64,000 nucleotides of DNA from Amborella trichopoda (taxonomy: Eukaryota > Streptophyta > Magnoliopsida > Amborellales > Amborellaceae), in NCBI RefSeq assembly GCF_000471905.2, contig NW_006500178.1, positions 2,024,642 to 2,088,641 on the forward strand, given 5' to 3'. This document shows, in pieces, positions 34,327 to 46,722 of this stretch. The notes beneath the pieces were generated by a model. The model ran no database searches. It was not told the origin of the DNA and saw only the letters and a program-made list of their open reading frames with translations. Made by a program: the position numbers and the translations under genes. Every line of letters begins with the position of its first letter. Positions within the stretch are counted from its first letter, which is position 1.

Positions 34327-35593
34327 AAAAGTAAAAGGTTGCTCCTTTTTTAACATTGAGATAAAAAGTTTGCTCTTTAATCTTTTTGCAGTTCTTTTGA
34401 AATGAGAGCGGGTTGAAGTTTTCACATGTACGCTTCGAAGACCTGTTGAAAGTGCCCATATGATGCTACTAAATTTCAAGAGGAGCTTTTAGACTTTCAC
34501 TGTTGAGTCTAGGACCTTTAGGTTTGTCCTTGCAAATCAAGAAAGGAGGGGTTCTTTGACATCATGAAGATGGAAAATTGGGAACCTATGCAGTCTTGAT
34601 TTGATTTCGATCTGTAAAATATGTTTGATAACTTGGCTAGAATTCTAAGGCATTATGGAAACCTGTGTTTGATAAATAGAAATTTTTGAACTTGGGGTAT
34701 TTGAATTTTGAGAGCATGCGCCTAAGTATTTTAAGTTTATTATTCGAAACGTCTCATGATCTTTAACCAAGTATGTACATCAATATTACTAGGAGTAATC
34801 ACTATAGCTTGCTTCTAACACTTAGGAGCTTTATCGGACCAAGTCTTTGTGATTTCAAAATCTCCTAGTATGACATTTTCTCTCCAAGCAGGATAGGTGG
34901 ATCAGCTCCTTCCCTTAAAACGATCTTTGAGAGTTTCTTACCACATATGGCTCAACAGTAACGCGTTCCGTCTTAATCTACTATATCTATCTAAAAAATC
35001 TTGTAAACTCATCCCATTTTTTGGAATTAGCCTAATAACAATAAGAGGTTAATTACATGATTCTCAAACTCAAAATTTTCATTAATCAAATAATAAATTT
35101 TATCTCTTCTCCATTTTTTATAAATCAAATTGAGCTAAGATTTTGGTCATCAAAACTTTACAACCACACGTACCAATACAAATATATGAAAAATAAATAA
35201 CAAATAAAATGATTAAAATAGGCCTAAAAGTTTTGGAGATATAGGTCATTTTATTATTTTGTAATTTTTTTTATATTTTATAGATGTGCCCTGATGCGAT
35301 GAATTCACCTTGACTTGCTTTTTAGGAAGGAAAAATAAAAAATGAACATAGGTGAGCTTTCCATGAGAAATGCTCCATTTTCATTCAATGAGAAGCTCAC
35401 TCTTCGATGGGTTACTTCTCATTTCCGAGGAGTGCGTCGTTCCAATTGTTATACAATTCCTAATTTTTGAACTACAAACTTCTATATTACTTATGGAAAT
35501 TTTGGCTTTATGTGTTGGAACTTCTAGTTACGAAACACACCCTAAGGGCGTGTTTGTTTGCTGGAACATAAACATTACCTGGAAGAAAGAAGC
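34327..35593. other. No supported gene (1.3 kb)
   Basis: Unassigned. Frames at 34259-34479 (minus) and 35370-35654 (plus) lack recognisable domains. 'aagggcgtgtttgtttgctg' at 35545 resembles the end of hAT-type miniature elements. Confidence 0.35.
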
Positions 35594-35723
35594 TTTGTCT
35601 TTCCTAGGAGTGGAATATTATCTTCTAGAAAGTTTAAATAAGTTATGGGGATAATTTATTTGTCTTTCCTAGGACTGGAATATTATCTTCTAGAAGATTT
35701 AAATAAGTTATGAGGATAATTTA
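35594..35723. repeat. 65 bp tandem duplication
   Basis: TTTGTCTTTCCTAGGAGTGG starts at 35594 and recurs at 35659, and the copies match to 'gataatttatt'. It lies just inside a hAT-like end. Confidence 0.9.
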
Positions 35724-36610
35724 TTGGAATGTTAAGGAAGTTCTTGATACCTGTGTCTGATTACCTTGTTGAAATATTGAAAAAGTTTTAGGTACCTGTG
35801 TTTGATTCACCCTAGAATTTTTGAACTTGAGACCTATCAACTCAGTTTGAACTGTTTATTAATTTTTTAGTGATATGGGGTAGATATGTCATGTATGAAG
35901 GAAAAAATTATGACATTCCTAATCTCTAATTGCATCCCAAAATTAATATTATTAATATTATCAATTTTGTTCTGTACTTTGATATATAACCATAATAAAA
36001 TAGTCAATATTATTTCTTAATAATATGATGTAATATTTTATCTTCATTATCTCTTGTTGGGAATGTCTCAAGTTATTATTATTATTATAATTTTAACTCA
36101 AATTGATAATTTCTCAAAACTAGTATTGGCAAACCAAGTCACTATTTTTCTAATCCACAGACTTAACATGGAAAACAGTATGTTTTCCTTACTCTTGTGT
36201 GGGTACAATTTATTGAGCCTTTTAACAATTATGATGTAGAATAGGTGTTTAGATCTTATAAGTGGGCAGTCAATCCTCTCCCTAATATGTACATCGCAAT
36301 TAGCCAAAGAAGTTAAACACCATTAAAAACTAGATCAAATATTATTGTAAAGCAAAAATAGGTTACAAGGAGTTTGTCCTAAGCAAGGAGGTCAAGGTGG
36401 CAGAGCCATGACCTAATGTTTAACTATTCCTACCTGTGGAGATGTCAGGTAAAGAAAAACAAAAACAAAGATAATAAAGGGAAAAGAGTTATGACGAAAT
36501 GAAGCAAAAATAAATTCCAACCCATCAGTAAGACACCAAAAGGTGTCACGAACGCAGTTCACGCCAAGATGTTGAAATTATTGTAAAACTGCACTTCAAC
36601 GAGTACAAAA
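35724..36610. other. No supported gene
   Basis: A+T-rich. The frame at 36054-36239 has no recognisable domain. 'aggtcaaggtggcagagcca' at 36389 resembles part of the minisatellite unit at 43.7-44.3 kb. Confidence 0.35.
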
Positions 36611-38526
36611 TGTTGGGTTTATGTAGCCTGTAAAGGCCTTACGAGTGTTAGTAAATTGAAATGATGCAGTGGAACATGAATTTAGAGGGAGTGTGGTCCT
36701 ACGTGGACTATACTAAGCAAACGATGGGTTGCTGATACCGATCTGTGCTTAACGATATAGGCCAGTCGATTGAGAGAAACTCATATTAACTGGGCATAAA
36801 GAACAACCGATGAGAGTTTATGGGTTAGCCCTTGATGAGGTTGGAGAACATACCTGGATGAGTGAGCCGAGGGATTGTGTGACCCTTGTGTGTGATGGTG
36901 GCCTACAGAGACAGGGGCCAAAACCTCATCCATATATCATCACACGGTATGCATATCGATAGATCGTTCGAGAAAGCTATAAATCTACCTTTTAGGGTGA
37001 GCATGTGCGAGAGATGCCTCTATGCGCCATAGAGCTGTAGTCGCATAAGGTCTTGGTAACCTTGACTCGTCTCTAGGGGGGGACCTGAAATCCACATAAT
37101 AGGATTGTCATCCCTTGGCTCATCGGTCGGACTTTGATGACCCGCTAATGAACCCCTGCTTGGACTGTGGGTTATGGGAAACATTGGATTGGTCTGATAA
37201 AGCAAGTGTGGTCTGTAATCTACAGTTGAAAGTGGAGTGTCCCATGATTGTTGATTTCTAAACCATATGGTTCATTTTCCCATTAAATTAATTTAATTGT
37301 ATTTATTTTAAGATTATTATTTGAATTTTTATGAACCTCTGGATATTTTATTTATAATTTTTGGATTTATAAAATTAACGATATTGATTTTACAATTGTT
37401 TAAATATTCAAATAATATTTTAAAATCCTTTTATTAATTTTAAATATATATAAAAATATCATGGAGGCCTATTATGTACATGGGCCCGCCATATATTAAG
37501 AAGGTGGGGCCCATGAGTGCCTCCCTTGGGTGGCACACCCCACCCTTATTCACTTTCCTACTTTTTGGAGATATGTTTGGAAGATATTGACTAAATATTG
37601 ACTTGATATATCTTTGAAAGATTTTGTGGAAAGATTGAGTAGACTTGTGCTATTTTATGGCATGCATAATATTTTGATTAGATTTAATTTATTTAATTTC
37701 TATTGATAGGAAAATGGTTTAGGAAAGGGGGATAATGGTTCATGCACCTTTCATAATGTTGATGGCTCATCTATGGAATGGATGGTTCAGATCTCTTACC
37801 CCACAAGTCACCCGTGATTGACGGTCTATGTTCAATCTCACAAGAAGAGGCAAGCCAAAGAAAACCCTAAAAAACCCTAATCTTATTCAAAGCCTATAAA
37901 AAGGGATTGTCTCTACCAAAAAATCTCTATACTTATCTTTTTATCTCTCTATTAAGAAAGTTTATCTCTATCATGTTTGATCTCTCTCTCCCACATTGTG
38001 AAAGAACCTAAGGGTTTAGGTTATGGAGTTCTTCTCTCATATCTCTCAAATGTAGATTTATGGCTAAGGGTTTTAAGGTTGAACAAAACGAGAATCCATC
38101 TTTCTCAAACTAGGTTGCTAAGAGAATTTACCTAAGGTTTGAGTTTGTGATCAAAGGGGTTCATGTTTCATTGGTGTGGCTTGACCGAAATTTGCTTTCC
38201 CGGTTCGAGATTGAAGCGAGACCATTGATCCCGCGCCATCGGATGGTGGTGACTCGGTGTGGGGTGTAATAAGCCCGGTTGAGGTAATCTCCGACACTCT
38301 TCCTTTTGTTTCTTGCAATCTTATCGTTTATTTTCAAGCATAATGCATAGTTGTTTCAATGGCATCAAGTTGTTAAGACCTTGGTTTTATTGTTATATTG
38401 ATTTTATTTTGAAATTTATCTTATCATAATAAAGACCACATGTAAGTAATCTTTTGCCAAAAGAAAGGGGTAAAGAAAAAAAAAAAATGTATTGCTCAGT
38501 AAATTATCACATAGGTCTTTCTTTTA
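36611..38526 (+). mobile_element. LTR of an LTR retrotransposon, forward copy (1.92 kb)
   Basis: Begins TGTTGGGTTTATGTAG and ends ...GGTCTTTCTTTTA, where the expected terminal CA has become TA. It is the inverted, collinear partner of 14483-16544. It is followed after one base by a primer-binding-site-like sequence, which fixes it as a 5' LTR. It contains a TATA-like 'agcctataaaaagggattg' near 37889, a probable LTR promoter. No frame in it is a gene; the one at 37020-37205 (minus) overlaps the equivalent open stretch in the other copy. Confidence 0.8.
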
Positions 38527-38527
38527 T

Positions 38528-38539
38528 TGGTATCAAAGC
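38528..38539 (+). promoter_or_regulatory. Primer-binding site (tRNA-iMet type)
   Basis: TGGTATCAAAGC differs at one base from TGGTATCAGAGC, the sequence complementary to the 3' end of initiator tRNA-Met used by many plant LTR retrotransposons. It lies one base after the LTR end. Confidence 0.75.
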
Positions 38540-38967
38540 TATTGATACTTAATGTCATTAGTTATCTTTTCTCTTTATTGAGTTTAAGTCAAGCTTGAAA
38601 ATGAGATATAAGAAAGGTAATGACCTTTGTGGTCAAGAAATATACCCACGGTTAATAATTATTAAAATATAGAAAGTATTTTTACGAAATGAGAGAGATG
38701 CCCTTTGTGGGTGTTGTTTCTTATCTTGAATTTGGTCCTTGCCGGAATACTTGGATCTTCATGTTTTGTTCTTTTTTCTTGCATTTTCATTCTCGATTTT
38801 TATTTCTCTCTCTATAATGCGGTTAATTTGCCAAGTGATATTCGTCGGTTAATTTTGTACTGCATCACTGCTTCTGCATCCTCTTTGGTTCTGAATTGTT
38901 ATTTTACGTATAATGTAACAATCGACCAAGTTCTAGTTATGTCTTCATTATAAGAATTCTAAAACTT
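38540..38967. other. Leader remnant of the LTR element
   Basis: Sequence following the primer-binding site. The frame at 38705-38953 is hydrophobic but matches no gag protein I know. No gag, protease or RT motif follows, so the body of the element is lost. Confidence 0.4.
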
Positions 38968-39322
38968 AAACCCCATAAACTTTCTCCAAAACTTAACCCA
39001 GTAAGTTAACACTCAAACAATGGGACCAGTATTAACTAACAAGTTAATTTTCTTAATCAATGACTAACAATATAATTTTGGAAGTAGCAACTATGAAACA
39101 ATAAAGGCATCCAATCATATAGCAACAAGATACATCAATAGCTGCAACCCGAAGTACCCTCCAGTGCAGCCTTATATAAACTTTTTCCAAACCTTAAACC
39201 CAGTAGCATATCACTCAAACAATGGGACCACTATTAAGTAACAAATTACTTTTCTTAATCAGACTAACAAGATAAATCTCTTCGAAGTAGCCACTATGAA
39301 ACAGTAAAGGCCTCCAAACAGA
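38968..39322. repeat. ~202 bp direct duplication
   Basis: ACTCAAACAATGGGACCAGT at 39011 recurs at 39213 with one change, and flanking blocks ('aaactttctccaaaactta', 'gaagtagcaactatgaaaca') recur in the same order. Copies differ at roughly 15 percent of sites by eye, so the duplication is old. Confidence 0.75.
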
Positions 39323-40472
39323 ACTAAAAGTTCTGGAACTAAACTAGCAAGCCCACCTTACCACATCATGAGGGGCCAATTGCCAATTAATTGGAACATA
39401 TAGCACTACTTATTGACACTCTATCAATTAACAGTAAACGCAAACAACTAGTGGTATTGATTGTTTAGAACTAACTACATTTCTAACCAAGTCAGATTAT
39501 GTAATGGTCAATGCGAGTGAACATATCACCTCATTAAGTCAAGTAACACATACCAGAAACTGACAATACAATGTTTTCCATTAAATCAAAGTGGCAGAGA
39601 ATATGCATTTATATTAATATGTTTTCCATTGGAAATATTCAGAAGAAAGTTATCAATAATCAATAAATATGAGGCAATCATGGTCTACATCAAGTATACT
39701 AGTTTTCTTTGTAGAGGGTCAATTTTTCAATCCAAAAAACCCTGTTATGCTAGACCAATAATACCAAAGAGCTCAATCATATACTCAAGACCAATAATAC
39801 CAACTGTCCAGAGAACTGTGAAGTAAAAGAATATTGAGAGATTGAAGTGTTCCACTCCATACTCATAGTTTTCCCTTTAAGTTTGCCATATACCTACCAT
39901 ACATATATTAATGTTATAACTAACATCATCATAATATTTTGATGATCAAAATTATGGAAAATAGTGAACAAATCTTAAGATTATGCTACTGGGTTTAAGA
40001 TCAAATTGCATATTAAATGTTATGCTATTTGAGCCATGCCCTTGATGATCCGTAGTATAATACAACTGAAATTCCAAACAAAGAACTCATCCTCTAGAAC
40101 CGAGAAAACAAGACAAACATGGAAGCAAGGCATTTAGTACTAATTTCCCATTCAATACAAACATTTGACATGCAATAAAAAAAATAGTCAAAAGGAACTT
40201 TCTTTCAAAATAATTCCTATAAAAAATGCATCACAAAAATAAAACCTGTTATTCATCTTTAAAATTAGTCTTAATGATATTTTAATGGAAATTAAGACTT
40301 CAAAAAATCTCAAATAACAATCAAACAGAAAAAAAACACTATGTGGTCTCTTTAGGCAGTGAGCATACGTCAATACTCTGTGAAATGCACATTAAAATTA
40401 AATAATTATAAAGATATTTACTGATTTCCCATGTTATTTTCAACATAAGAAGTACACAGATATTTAAGTAAG
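39323..40472. other. No supported gene (1.1 kb)
   Basis: A+T-rich. Frames at 39629-39826 and 40188-40373 have no recognisable domain. Confidence 0.35.
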
Positions 40473-40865
40473 GGAAACTTTTATATAGAGCCGAGGCTCT
40501 AAACAATTAAATTTGAGCCTACCTCAAAAAATTTCACTAGAAGAGGTTGTTTTGATGCCCAAATATCTTCAAATTGATTATCTCAACATCAAGATACATG
40601 GACATGAGAAAAAAATGGATTTCAAGTTTTGAAAATAGTGCATTTTGTAACGCATTTTTTGACCATAAGTTTTCAAGATTTTCAAATTTTCATAAATCTA
40701 CCGATCGACACTATTTTTGAAGCTTTAAACTTTATAAATAAATATGAAAATATATTTTAAGTCTATCACAAAGATTCCAATATTAAAACCACATTTCTCG
40801 ACACTATTTGAAGGTAGGCTCTAATTTGATTGGTTAGAGCCTAGGCTCTATACAAACCGCACCCT
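40473..40865 (+). mobile_element. Superfamily A miniature element, subfamily A2
   Basis: Ends are 'cttttatatagagccgaggc' at the left and 'gcctaggctctatacaaacc' at the right, an inverted pair. The core is forward: 'gattatctcaacatcaagat', 'tgaccataagttttcaagat', 'taccgatcgacactattttt'. Size ~390 bp, and the most complete A2 copy. Confidence 0.8.
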
Positions 40866-42984
40866 TTATGTAAAGACCAACACATATTCACGAACAATAA
40901 CAATTAATTTACTGTAGTATACAATAATTCACTGTAAAATATACTGTACAATCAGATAATCTTAACAGTAATATACTTATTAAAGTCAAATAATTATATA
41001 ATACTTACTGTAAAATTAGATAAATTTCCAGTAATAAATCAGTCACTGGTATGAATGATAATATCTGATTTACTGTAATCAGATAATATAATGGGAATTC
41101 AGAGCACAAAAACAAGAGGGAAAAAATTAATATAGCACAAAAATAAAAATGAGATGGCGTACATTACAGAGAAAAGAGAGAAAAAGTTAACAGAGCACAA
41201 AAATATAAAACCCTGATTTCAGTTATACTTGGAATAATCATGTTAACAGCTATAATTGCATCGATAGTTATATTTGTTGTGAAATCGGTATTGAGAGTTC
41301 CATTTCAAGTGGTAGCCAAATTTGCAGTGATAGTTCTAGACACCCATTAAAACTGGTATTATTTGTAAAACTAGTTTCATCGTTTTTAAGTTACGACTGA
41401 TATATAACACTATCATTTTGAGCTTCTTGTACTCATGATTCTAATATTATTTATCGATAAAAAGGAAAAAAAAAGAACAGTAAGAAGAAATTCAGAAAAT
41501 CAAGTCTTGATACTGGTTTACTTAAATAGAAGATTGAAGGCCCAGGTCTCCCAACTCTTTACTTAGTCCAAGGAATACGGCTCGCCTCCTTAAGCTTAGG
41601 AGCAAACCCCAAGCCTAGAAAAGAAGTTCCATAAGTCAAGATTCGTTAGGCATGAGAGGCCAAGAGCCATTGTTTTTAATATCCCGCGGCAGTGGTTTAA
41701 AAACCGATCGGTGCCCTAGATCGGGCACCACAAAAACCCATCCGGACCGATGAATCGGCATTTCGAATCGAAAATCAGGCAGAATCGGCAATTTTTGTCT
41801 CAAAAAATCTTTAAAAAATCACTATACATCTCTAAAAATAATATTATTTGTATTTGTAAATGAATTTAGGAGTGGTGCTTTATGCATTTTCATTACTTTG
41901 TAAAAATAGGTGATTATTGAGACACTGTTTTTCTATCTGGATGTCTGTATAATTAAAATAAATAAATTAATAAATAAAATCTAAGATTTAGTTATCATTA
42001 TAATTAATATAATTATTAATTACAATATTATAATAAACGTGATTCAAAAAACAAGGGTATGACCTTCACAAATAAATAAATCTAATATATAACAATTAGT
42101 TTGGATAGAAATATAGAATTTAGAAATATAAATTTATAATAATATTTTAATAAAATTAAAAATTAAATAAACAAATTCATACTTGCAATGTCAAGTGACT
42201 AGTTAAAACACTTTCATATTAAAAAATTAAAAAAATTAATTTCGCACATAAATTAGTATCACATCAAAGTATCAAACATTTATTAATTTGTTTTACTTAT
42301 CCAAAATTATTACAACTTAACTAACTATAATAATATATATGGAAATTGAGGTTGTTAGTTTATAACTTAAAATTATATAATTATTTTACTATACAAATAA
42401 AAATATAAAATTTCTTATATATCATCTAATTATCTTATTTACAATTATAAGAAAAAATAGTATATTATAAAATTTATAATATAAATAAATTAATAAATAA
42501 TATAAAAGATTTGGTTATTAATAAATTAAAAAAAAGATATTTGCAATATGGGATAATTGATAAAGTTACTTGAAATAAATTCTAAAATGATATGAGTTAG
42601 TGTTATTTTTCTATATTAAAATATCTTCTAAACTTTTTTTTTTTTAATATCCAGTAGACTGGAAATAGTATTATTATTATTATAATTTTTATTATCCTAT
42701 TAGCTAGTACTAATTTTTTAATATTAATTAACTAATTAATTAATTATTACTCATATAATGAAATAATACCATGATATAATAGCTTAATACAATTTTTATG
42801 TTTTTTTAGTAAGTAAATTTAAATTTTTTTAGTGAAAGATAGGGGTGATGGGAGCCTAATTATTCTTTTTAATAAATTTTTTTTTTTTATCATCAAATTT
42901 CATTGCCACAATCGGACATACAACTTTTTGCGTACACCATTGCATGTACACCATCTTATTGTAATTTATCCCAACTAATAATAT
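40866..42984. other. Very A+T-rich region, no supported gene (2.1 kb)
   Basis: Short 'actgtaa' motifs recur at 40910-41095. A G+C-rich hairpin-bearing patch lies at 41690-41790 (GGTGCCC at 41709-41715 and GGGCACC at 41722-41728), in style like the cluster at 63.7 kb. 41800-42900 is extremely A+T-rich with no repeats that I can define. Confidence 0.4.
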
Positions 42985-43199
42985 TTGTCAGCATTTTTTC
43001 AACTCAAATATATATCCACATCGAAACGATGTGAAAAAAATGAATCCTATAAAATAACCCCACGATGTAAGAAGAACGAATTCCGTAAAGTAACCCAACG
43101 ATCCGGCAATGTCCATTGTTGTCTTCGCCATACGAAGCGTGCTTATTTCACCTTCATTCTTGTCTTCGCCATTCGAAGCGTGTTTATTTCACGCTGAAG

Positions 43200-43465
43200 G
43201 TTTTTAGGCTGGCAATCACGTGACGTGTACGGAGTGAGATGGGAGTACGAGAGTAAGGTTGGATTCCTTGCCACGTGTAGGGAGTGAGGTGGGAGTACGA
43301 AATTAAAGTTGGCAATCACGTCACGTGTAGCAAGTGAGGTGTTTTTAGGCTGGCAATCGCGTCACATGTAGCGAGTGAGGTGGGAGTACGAAAGTACGGT
43401 TGAACTACCTGCCACGTGTACGGAGTGAGGCGCGAGTACGAGAGCCAGGTTGGAATGCTCGTCGG
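43200..43465. repeat. Minisatellite, ~55-60 bp unit, G-box bearing
   Basis: About five degenerate units of the form CACGTGTACGGAGTGAGGTG followed by 'ggagtacga' and 'aggttgg', near 43217, 43272, 43321, 43362 and 43412. Two units contain CACGTG, which is the G-box element recognised by bHLH and bZIP factors, but nothing else shows a promoter here. Confidence 0.8.
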
Positions 43466-43689
43466 CTGGAATAAAAATTTGTCAATCACATTTTTTAAAA
43501 AAATAGAGTGGGTATATAAAAAAAAAAAATTTTAAAAATTAAAAAATCAAGGTAAATGTATAAAAAAAAAGCCGAGTTGAAAGATAAATAAGTAAAAATC
43601 CGCCGCCGAATTGAAATATAAATAAGTAAGAATCCCCCCGGTTTTACCGTCGGTGGGTATTACTATCCTTTTATGGAAATATAATATAT

Positions 43690-44310
43690 TTGTTTATTCC
43701 CTCAAAAAAAATAAAAAATTATCTAGGGACGGGCTAGTTTATTCCCTAAAAAAAATAAAAATTATCTAGGGGCAGGCTAGTTTACTCCCTCAAAAAAAAA
43801 AAAAAATTATCTAAGGACCCGCTAGGTGGTCAAGGTTTACTCTCTCAAAAAAAAAAATTTATTTAGGGACCCGCTAGGTGGTCAAGGTGGCGGAGCGCCA
43901 TGAGATCATTTGTTTACTTCCTCAAAAAAAAAAAATATCCAAGACGGGCTAGTTTACTCCCTTAAAAAAAAAAAATTTATTTTAAAAAAAAATTATCCAG
44001 GGGCGAGCTAGTTTACTCCCCAAAAAAAACAAATTATCTAGGGACGGGCTAGTTTACTCCCTCAAAAAAAACAAAAAATTATCTGAAAAAAAAAGGTTAT
44101 CCAAGGGTGGGCTAGTTTTCTCCCTCAAAAAAAAAAAAAATTATCTAGGGACCGGCTAGGTGGTCAAGGTGGCGGAGCGCCACAACATGAGATCTTTTGT
44201 TTACTCCCTCCAAAAAAAAAAAATTTATCTAGGGACGGGCTAGATTACTCCCTCAAAAAAATAAAAAAATTATCTAAGGATGGGGTAGGTGGTCAAGGTG
44301 GCGGAGCGCT
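43690..44310. repeat. Minisatellite, ~45 bp unit with poly-A
   Basis: More than ten units of GGGCTAGTTTACTCCCTC, then a poly-A run of 7-15, then 'ttatctaggga'. Some units carry an extra block, CTAGGTGGTCAAGGTGGCGG plus 'agcgcca...gagatc', which gives a higher-order pattern (near 43825, 43875, 44150 and 44285). The poly-A runs make the exact length unreliable in an assembly. Confidence 0.9.
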
Positions 44311-44384
44311 GCATTATGAGATCTTGATTTTCATTCTTACAGGTAAGGATCCCCTTCCCTATAGAATTATCCAACAGTAAGAGG

Positions 44385-44770
44385 AAAAAATTTATAAAAA
44401 TTTACAAATTACCTTAAAATGTAGAATTAAGGTGTACCTCAAATATCTATTGAAAGATGTTGTTTTGATGATGGAAAACCTCTAATAGATCATCTCGAAA
44501 TCAACATATCTAAATATAAACAAGAAATATTGAATCTCAAAAATGGTGCATCTTATTACAATTTTTCTGGACCGTCCATTTTAAAGATTTTCATGTGTTT
44601 AAAAATCTTATTTGAATCATTTTTTAGAGTTTAAAAGTTTATAATTAGATATGAAAATGGATTCTTAGTCCATCCCAATAATTTTTTAACTAAAATTATA
44701 AATTAGAATAAAATTTCAAGGTGCGCCTTAATTTGATTGTTTAAGAATGCAACCTTATGCAAACCACAAG
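44385..44770 (+). mobile_element. Superfamily A miniature element, subfamily A1
   Basis: The right end, AAGAATGCAACCTTATGCAA plus 'accacaag', and the core ('gatcatctcgaaatcaacat', 'tggaccgtccattttaaaga') are clear. The left terminal repeat is degraded, beginning at about 'aattaccttaaaatgtag'. Confidence 0.7.
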
Positions 44771-44905
44771 TATAGTAAAAAGCCTACTTAAGCTTTTTAA
44801 CGTGACATGTTGAGCTTCAAGTAAGAATCATTACATGACTATTCTCAAATAATGAATAATTATATTTAAAAGGATTAGACGTATGAATATTTACTTAAGG
44901 AAAAA

Positions 44906-45320
44906 GGTTATATATAGAGCCTAAGCTCTAAACAATAAAATTAGAGCCTATTTAAAAAATTTCACTCGAAGATGTTGTTTTGATGCCCAAATATCCTCAA
45001 ATTGATCATCTCGATATCAAGTTGCATAGGAATGAGAAAAAAACGGATTTCAAGTTTGGAAATATTGCATCTTATACGGTATTTTTGGACCGTCAATTTT
45101 CAAAATTTTGAAGTTTTCATAAATCTATTTGATCTGCGTTTTCATAAATCTACTTGCTCTACACTATTTTTTAAGCTTTAAATTTTATAATTAGAGATGA
45201 AAATATATGTTTTGGCATCACAAAGATTTACAGTATTGAAAAGCACATTTCTCGACACTATTTGAAGGTGCGCTCTAGTTTGATTGTTTAGAAACTCGGC
45301 TCTATACAAACTGCACCATT
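44906..45320 (+). mobile_element. Superfamily A miniature element, subfamily A2
   Basis: Left end 'gttatatatagagcctaagc' and right end 'tagaaactcggctctataca' plus 'aactgcacc' are inverted. The core contains 'gatcatctcgatatcaagtt' and 'tggaccgtcaattttcaaaa'. A short duplication of 'ttttcataaatctacttg' lies at 45112-45155. It follows an A1 copy by only ~135 bp. Confidence 0.75.
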
Positions 45321-45970
45321 TACTTAATGTACTCAACATTTATGGACATTCAATACTCTTACTCCACATGGTAAATTTTTTTTGCAGGTATTTTAAATAA
45401 TTAAACAGTGGTAAATTTGAAATTCTTGATAGAAAGAAGAATATTTATTGTCTATAGTAGATGATGAGATCATCACATCACCCACATGAAACAATAATTA
45501 CTTCTTAACCACTAATAAATATCAATATTTTTTATAAAAATATCTATCCTATCCCTCCTAATAATAAAAGTGCCCTAACTAAAAATATATATTACAAAAC
45601 AAGAATATATTAATATCCAAAAAAATTGAGTACATTAAAAGAATACTCGTATGCATGAGTACCCTAATATACCTTATTTAAAATTCTTAAATAGTTAGAG
45701 CTGATTTTTCTTTTACTTTTTCTTTTTTGGTAGTTCAATGGTAAGAATTGCAGTTGAGAAATAAAAAATTTGAATGGTCTCTTTCGGCATGAGGATGCTA
45801 TATTTTTCAAGCACTTCCGGATGAAATCGGTCAAAAGGTTGAGGAACTCGCAATAACATTTTTTGGGTTTTAAAAATGCCCCTAAATAGGGTTTTATCCA
45901 AGAGAGTGAACCTAAGAAATGCTCCCCCAAGAAGGTAAAATCTGAACTTTAGTATTTAAAAAAGAAAAAA
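45321..45970. other. No supported gene
   Basis: A+T-rich. Overlapping minus-strand frames at 45664-45930 have no recognisable domain. Confidence 0.35.
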
Positions 45971-46360
45971 GTTTATATAAGGTTGTAACCTTAAATATAA
46001 AATTAAAGATACACCTAAAAAATCTATCGAAAAGTTTGTTTTAATGTTGCAAAGCTCTCTAATTGATCATCTCGACATTAAGATGTATGAATATGATAAA
46101 AAAAAAAAAGGATTTTTAGTTTTAAAAATAGTGCATCTTGCAACACATTATTTAGACCGTCCATTCTTAAGATTTTTACATGTTTATAGATCTACTTGAT
46201 TTTAAATATTTTTTGAATTTAAAATTTTATAATTAGAGATAAAAATAGAGTTTTAGATGATCCTAAGAATTTTTTTCATCAAAATTGCATGTTACAATAA
46301 AATTTGAAGGTGCTCCTTAATTGGATTGTTTAAAGTTGCAACCTTGTACAAACAACACCC
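45971..46360 (+). mobile_element. Superfamily A miniature element, subfamily A1, full length
   Basis: Left end GTTTATATAAGGTTGTAACC and right end AAAGTTGCAACCTTGTACAA plus 'acaacaccc' form terminal inverted repeats of about 22 bp. The full core lies between them: 'gatcatctcgacattaagat', 'tagaccgtccattcttaaga', 'agatctacttgattttaaat'. It is the most complete A1 copy, ~390 bp. Confidence 0.8.
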
Positions 46361-46519
46361 TTTTAAAAAATGTTCCATGACATCTACGTGATGTATGATT
46401 TGCAAAATTACAATGCACGAATCTTTGGTGAATCCCCGAAAGCAATAAACATTTCGTATGATCCCAGTAAAATTATGGGCTTGAACATATCTCCTCATTT
46501 TATATGCCTTCTACCATTG

Positions 46520-46722
46520 CATCCCTTAGGAGGTGTGTGGTTCGTATAAAAATATTTTTACATGAAAAACTCTCCTATGGATTAGGTACGAGATTTTTTC
46601 CACAGCAGTTGTTCCAAGCGCATTTTTTCAAACCAATTGACAGTCAATTACTAATCATACGGGGGAGTTTTCTCTTGTAAAAATACTTTTACAAAAATAT
46701 TTTTACACGAACCAAACGTGCT
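46520..46722. mobile_element. Miniature element with ~30 bp TIRs, family D
   Basis: 'gtggttcgtataaaaatatt' plus 'tttacatgaaaaactc' at the left is inverted at the right as 'gagttttctcttgtaaaaat' plus 'atttttacacgaaccaaac'. Size ~200 bp. Non-coding. It lies upstream of the tRNA gene. Confidence 0.65.

Noticed and set aside
38705..38953. Hydrophobic 82-residue frame after the primer-binding site
   Set aside because: Considered as gag of the LTR element, but it has no gag motif or zinc knuckle and is cysteine/phenylalanine-rich by chance composition.
43200..43465. G-box cluster as a light-responsive promoter
   Set aside because: The CACGTG cores recur because the minisatellite unit contains them. 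No gene starts nearby.
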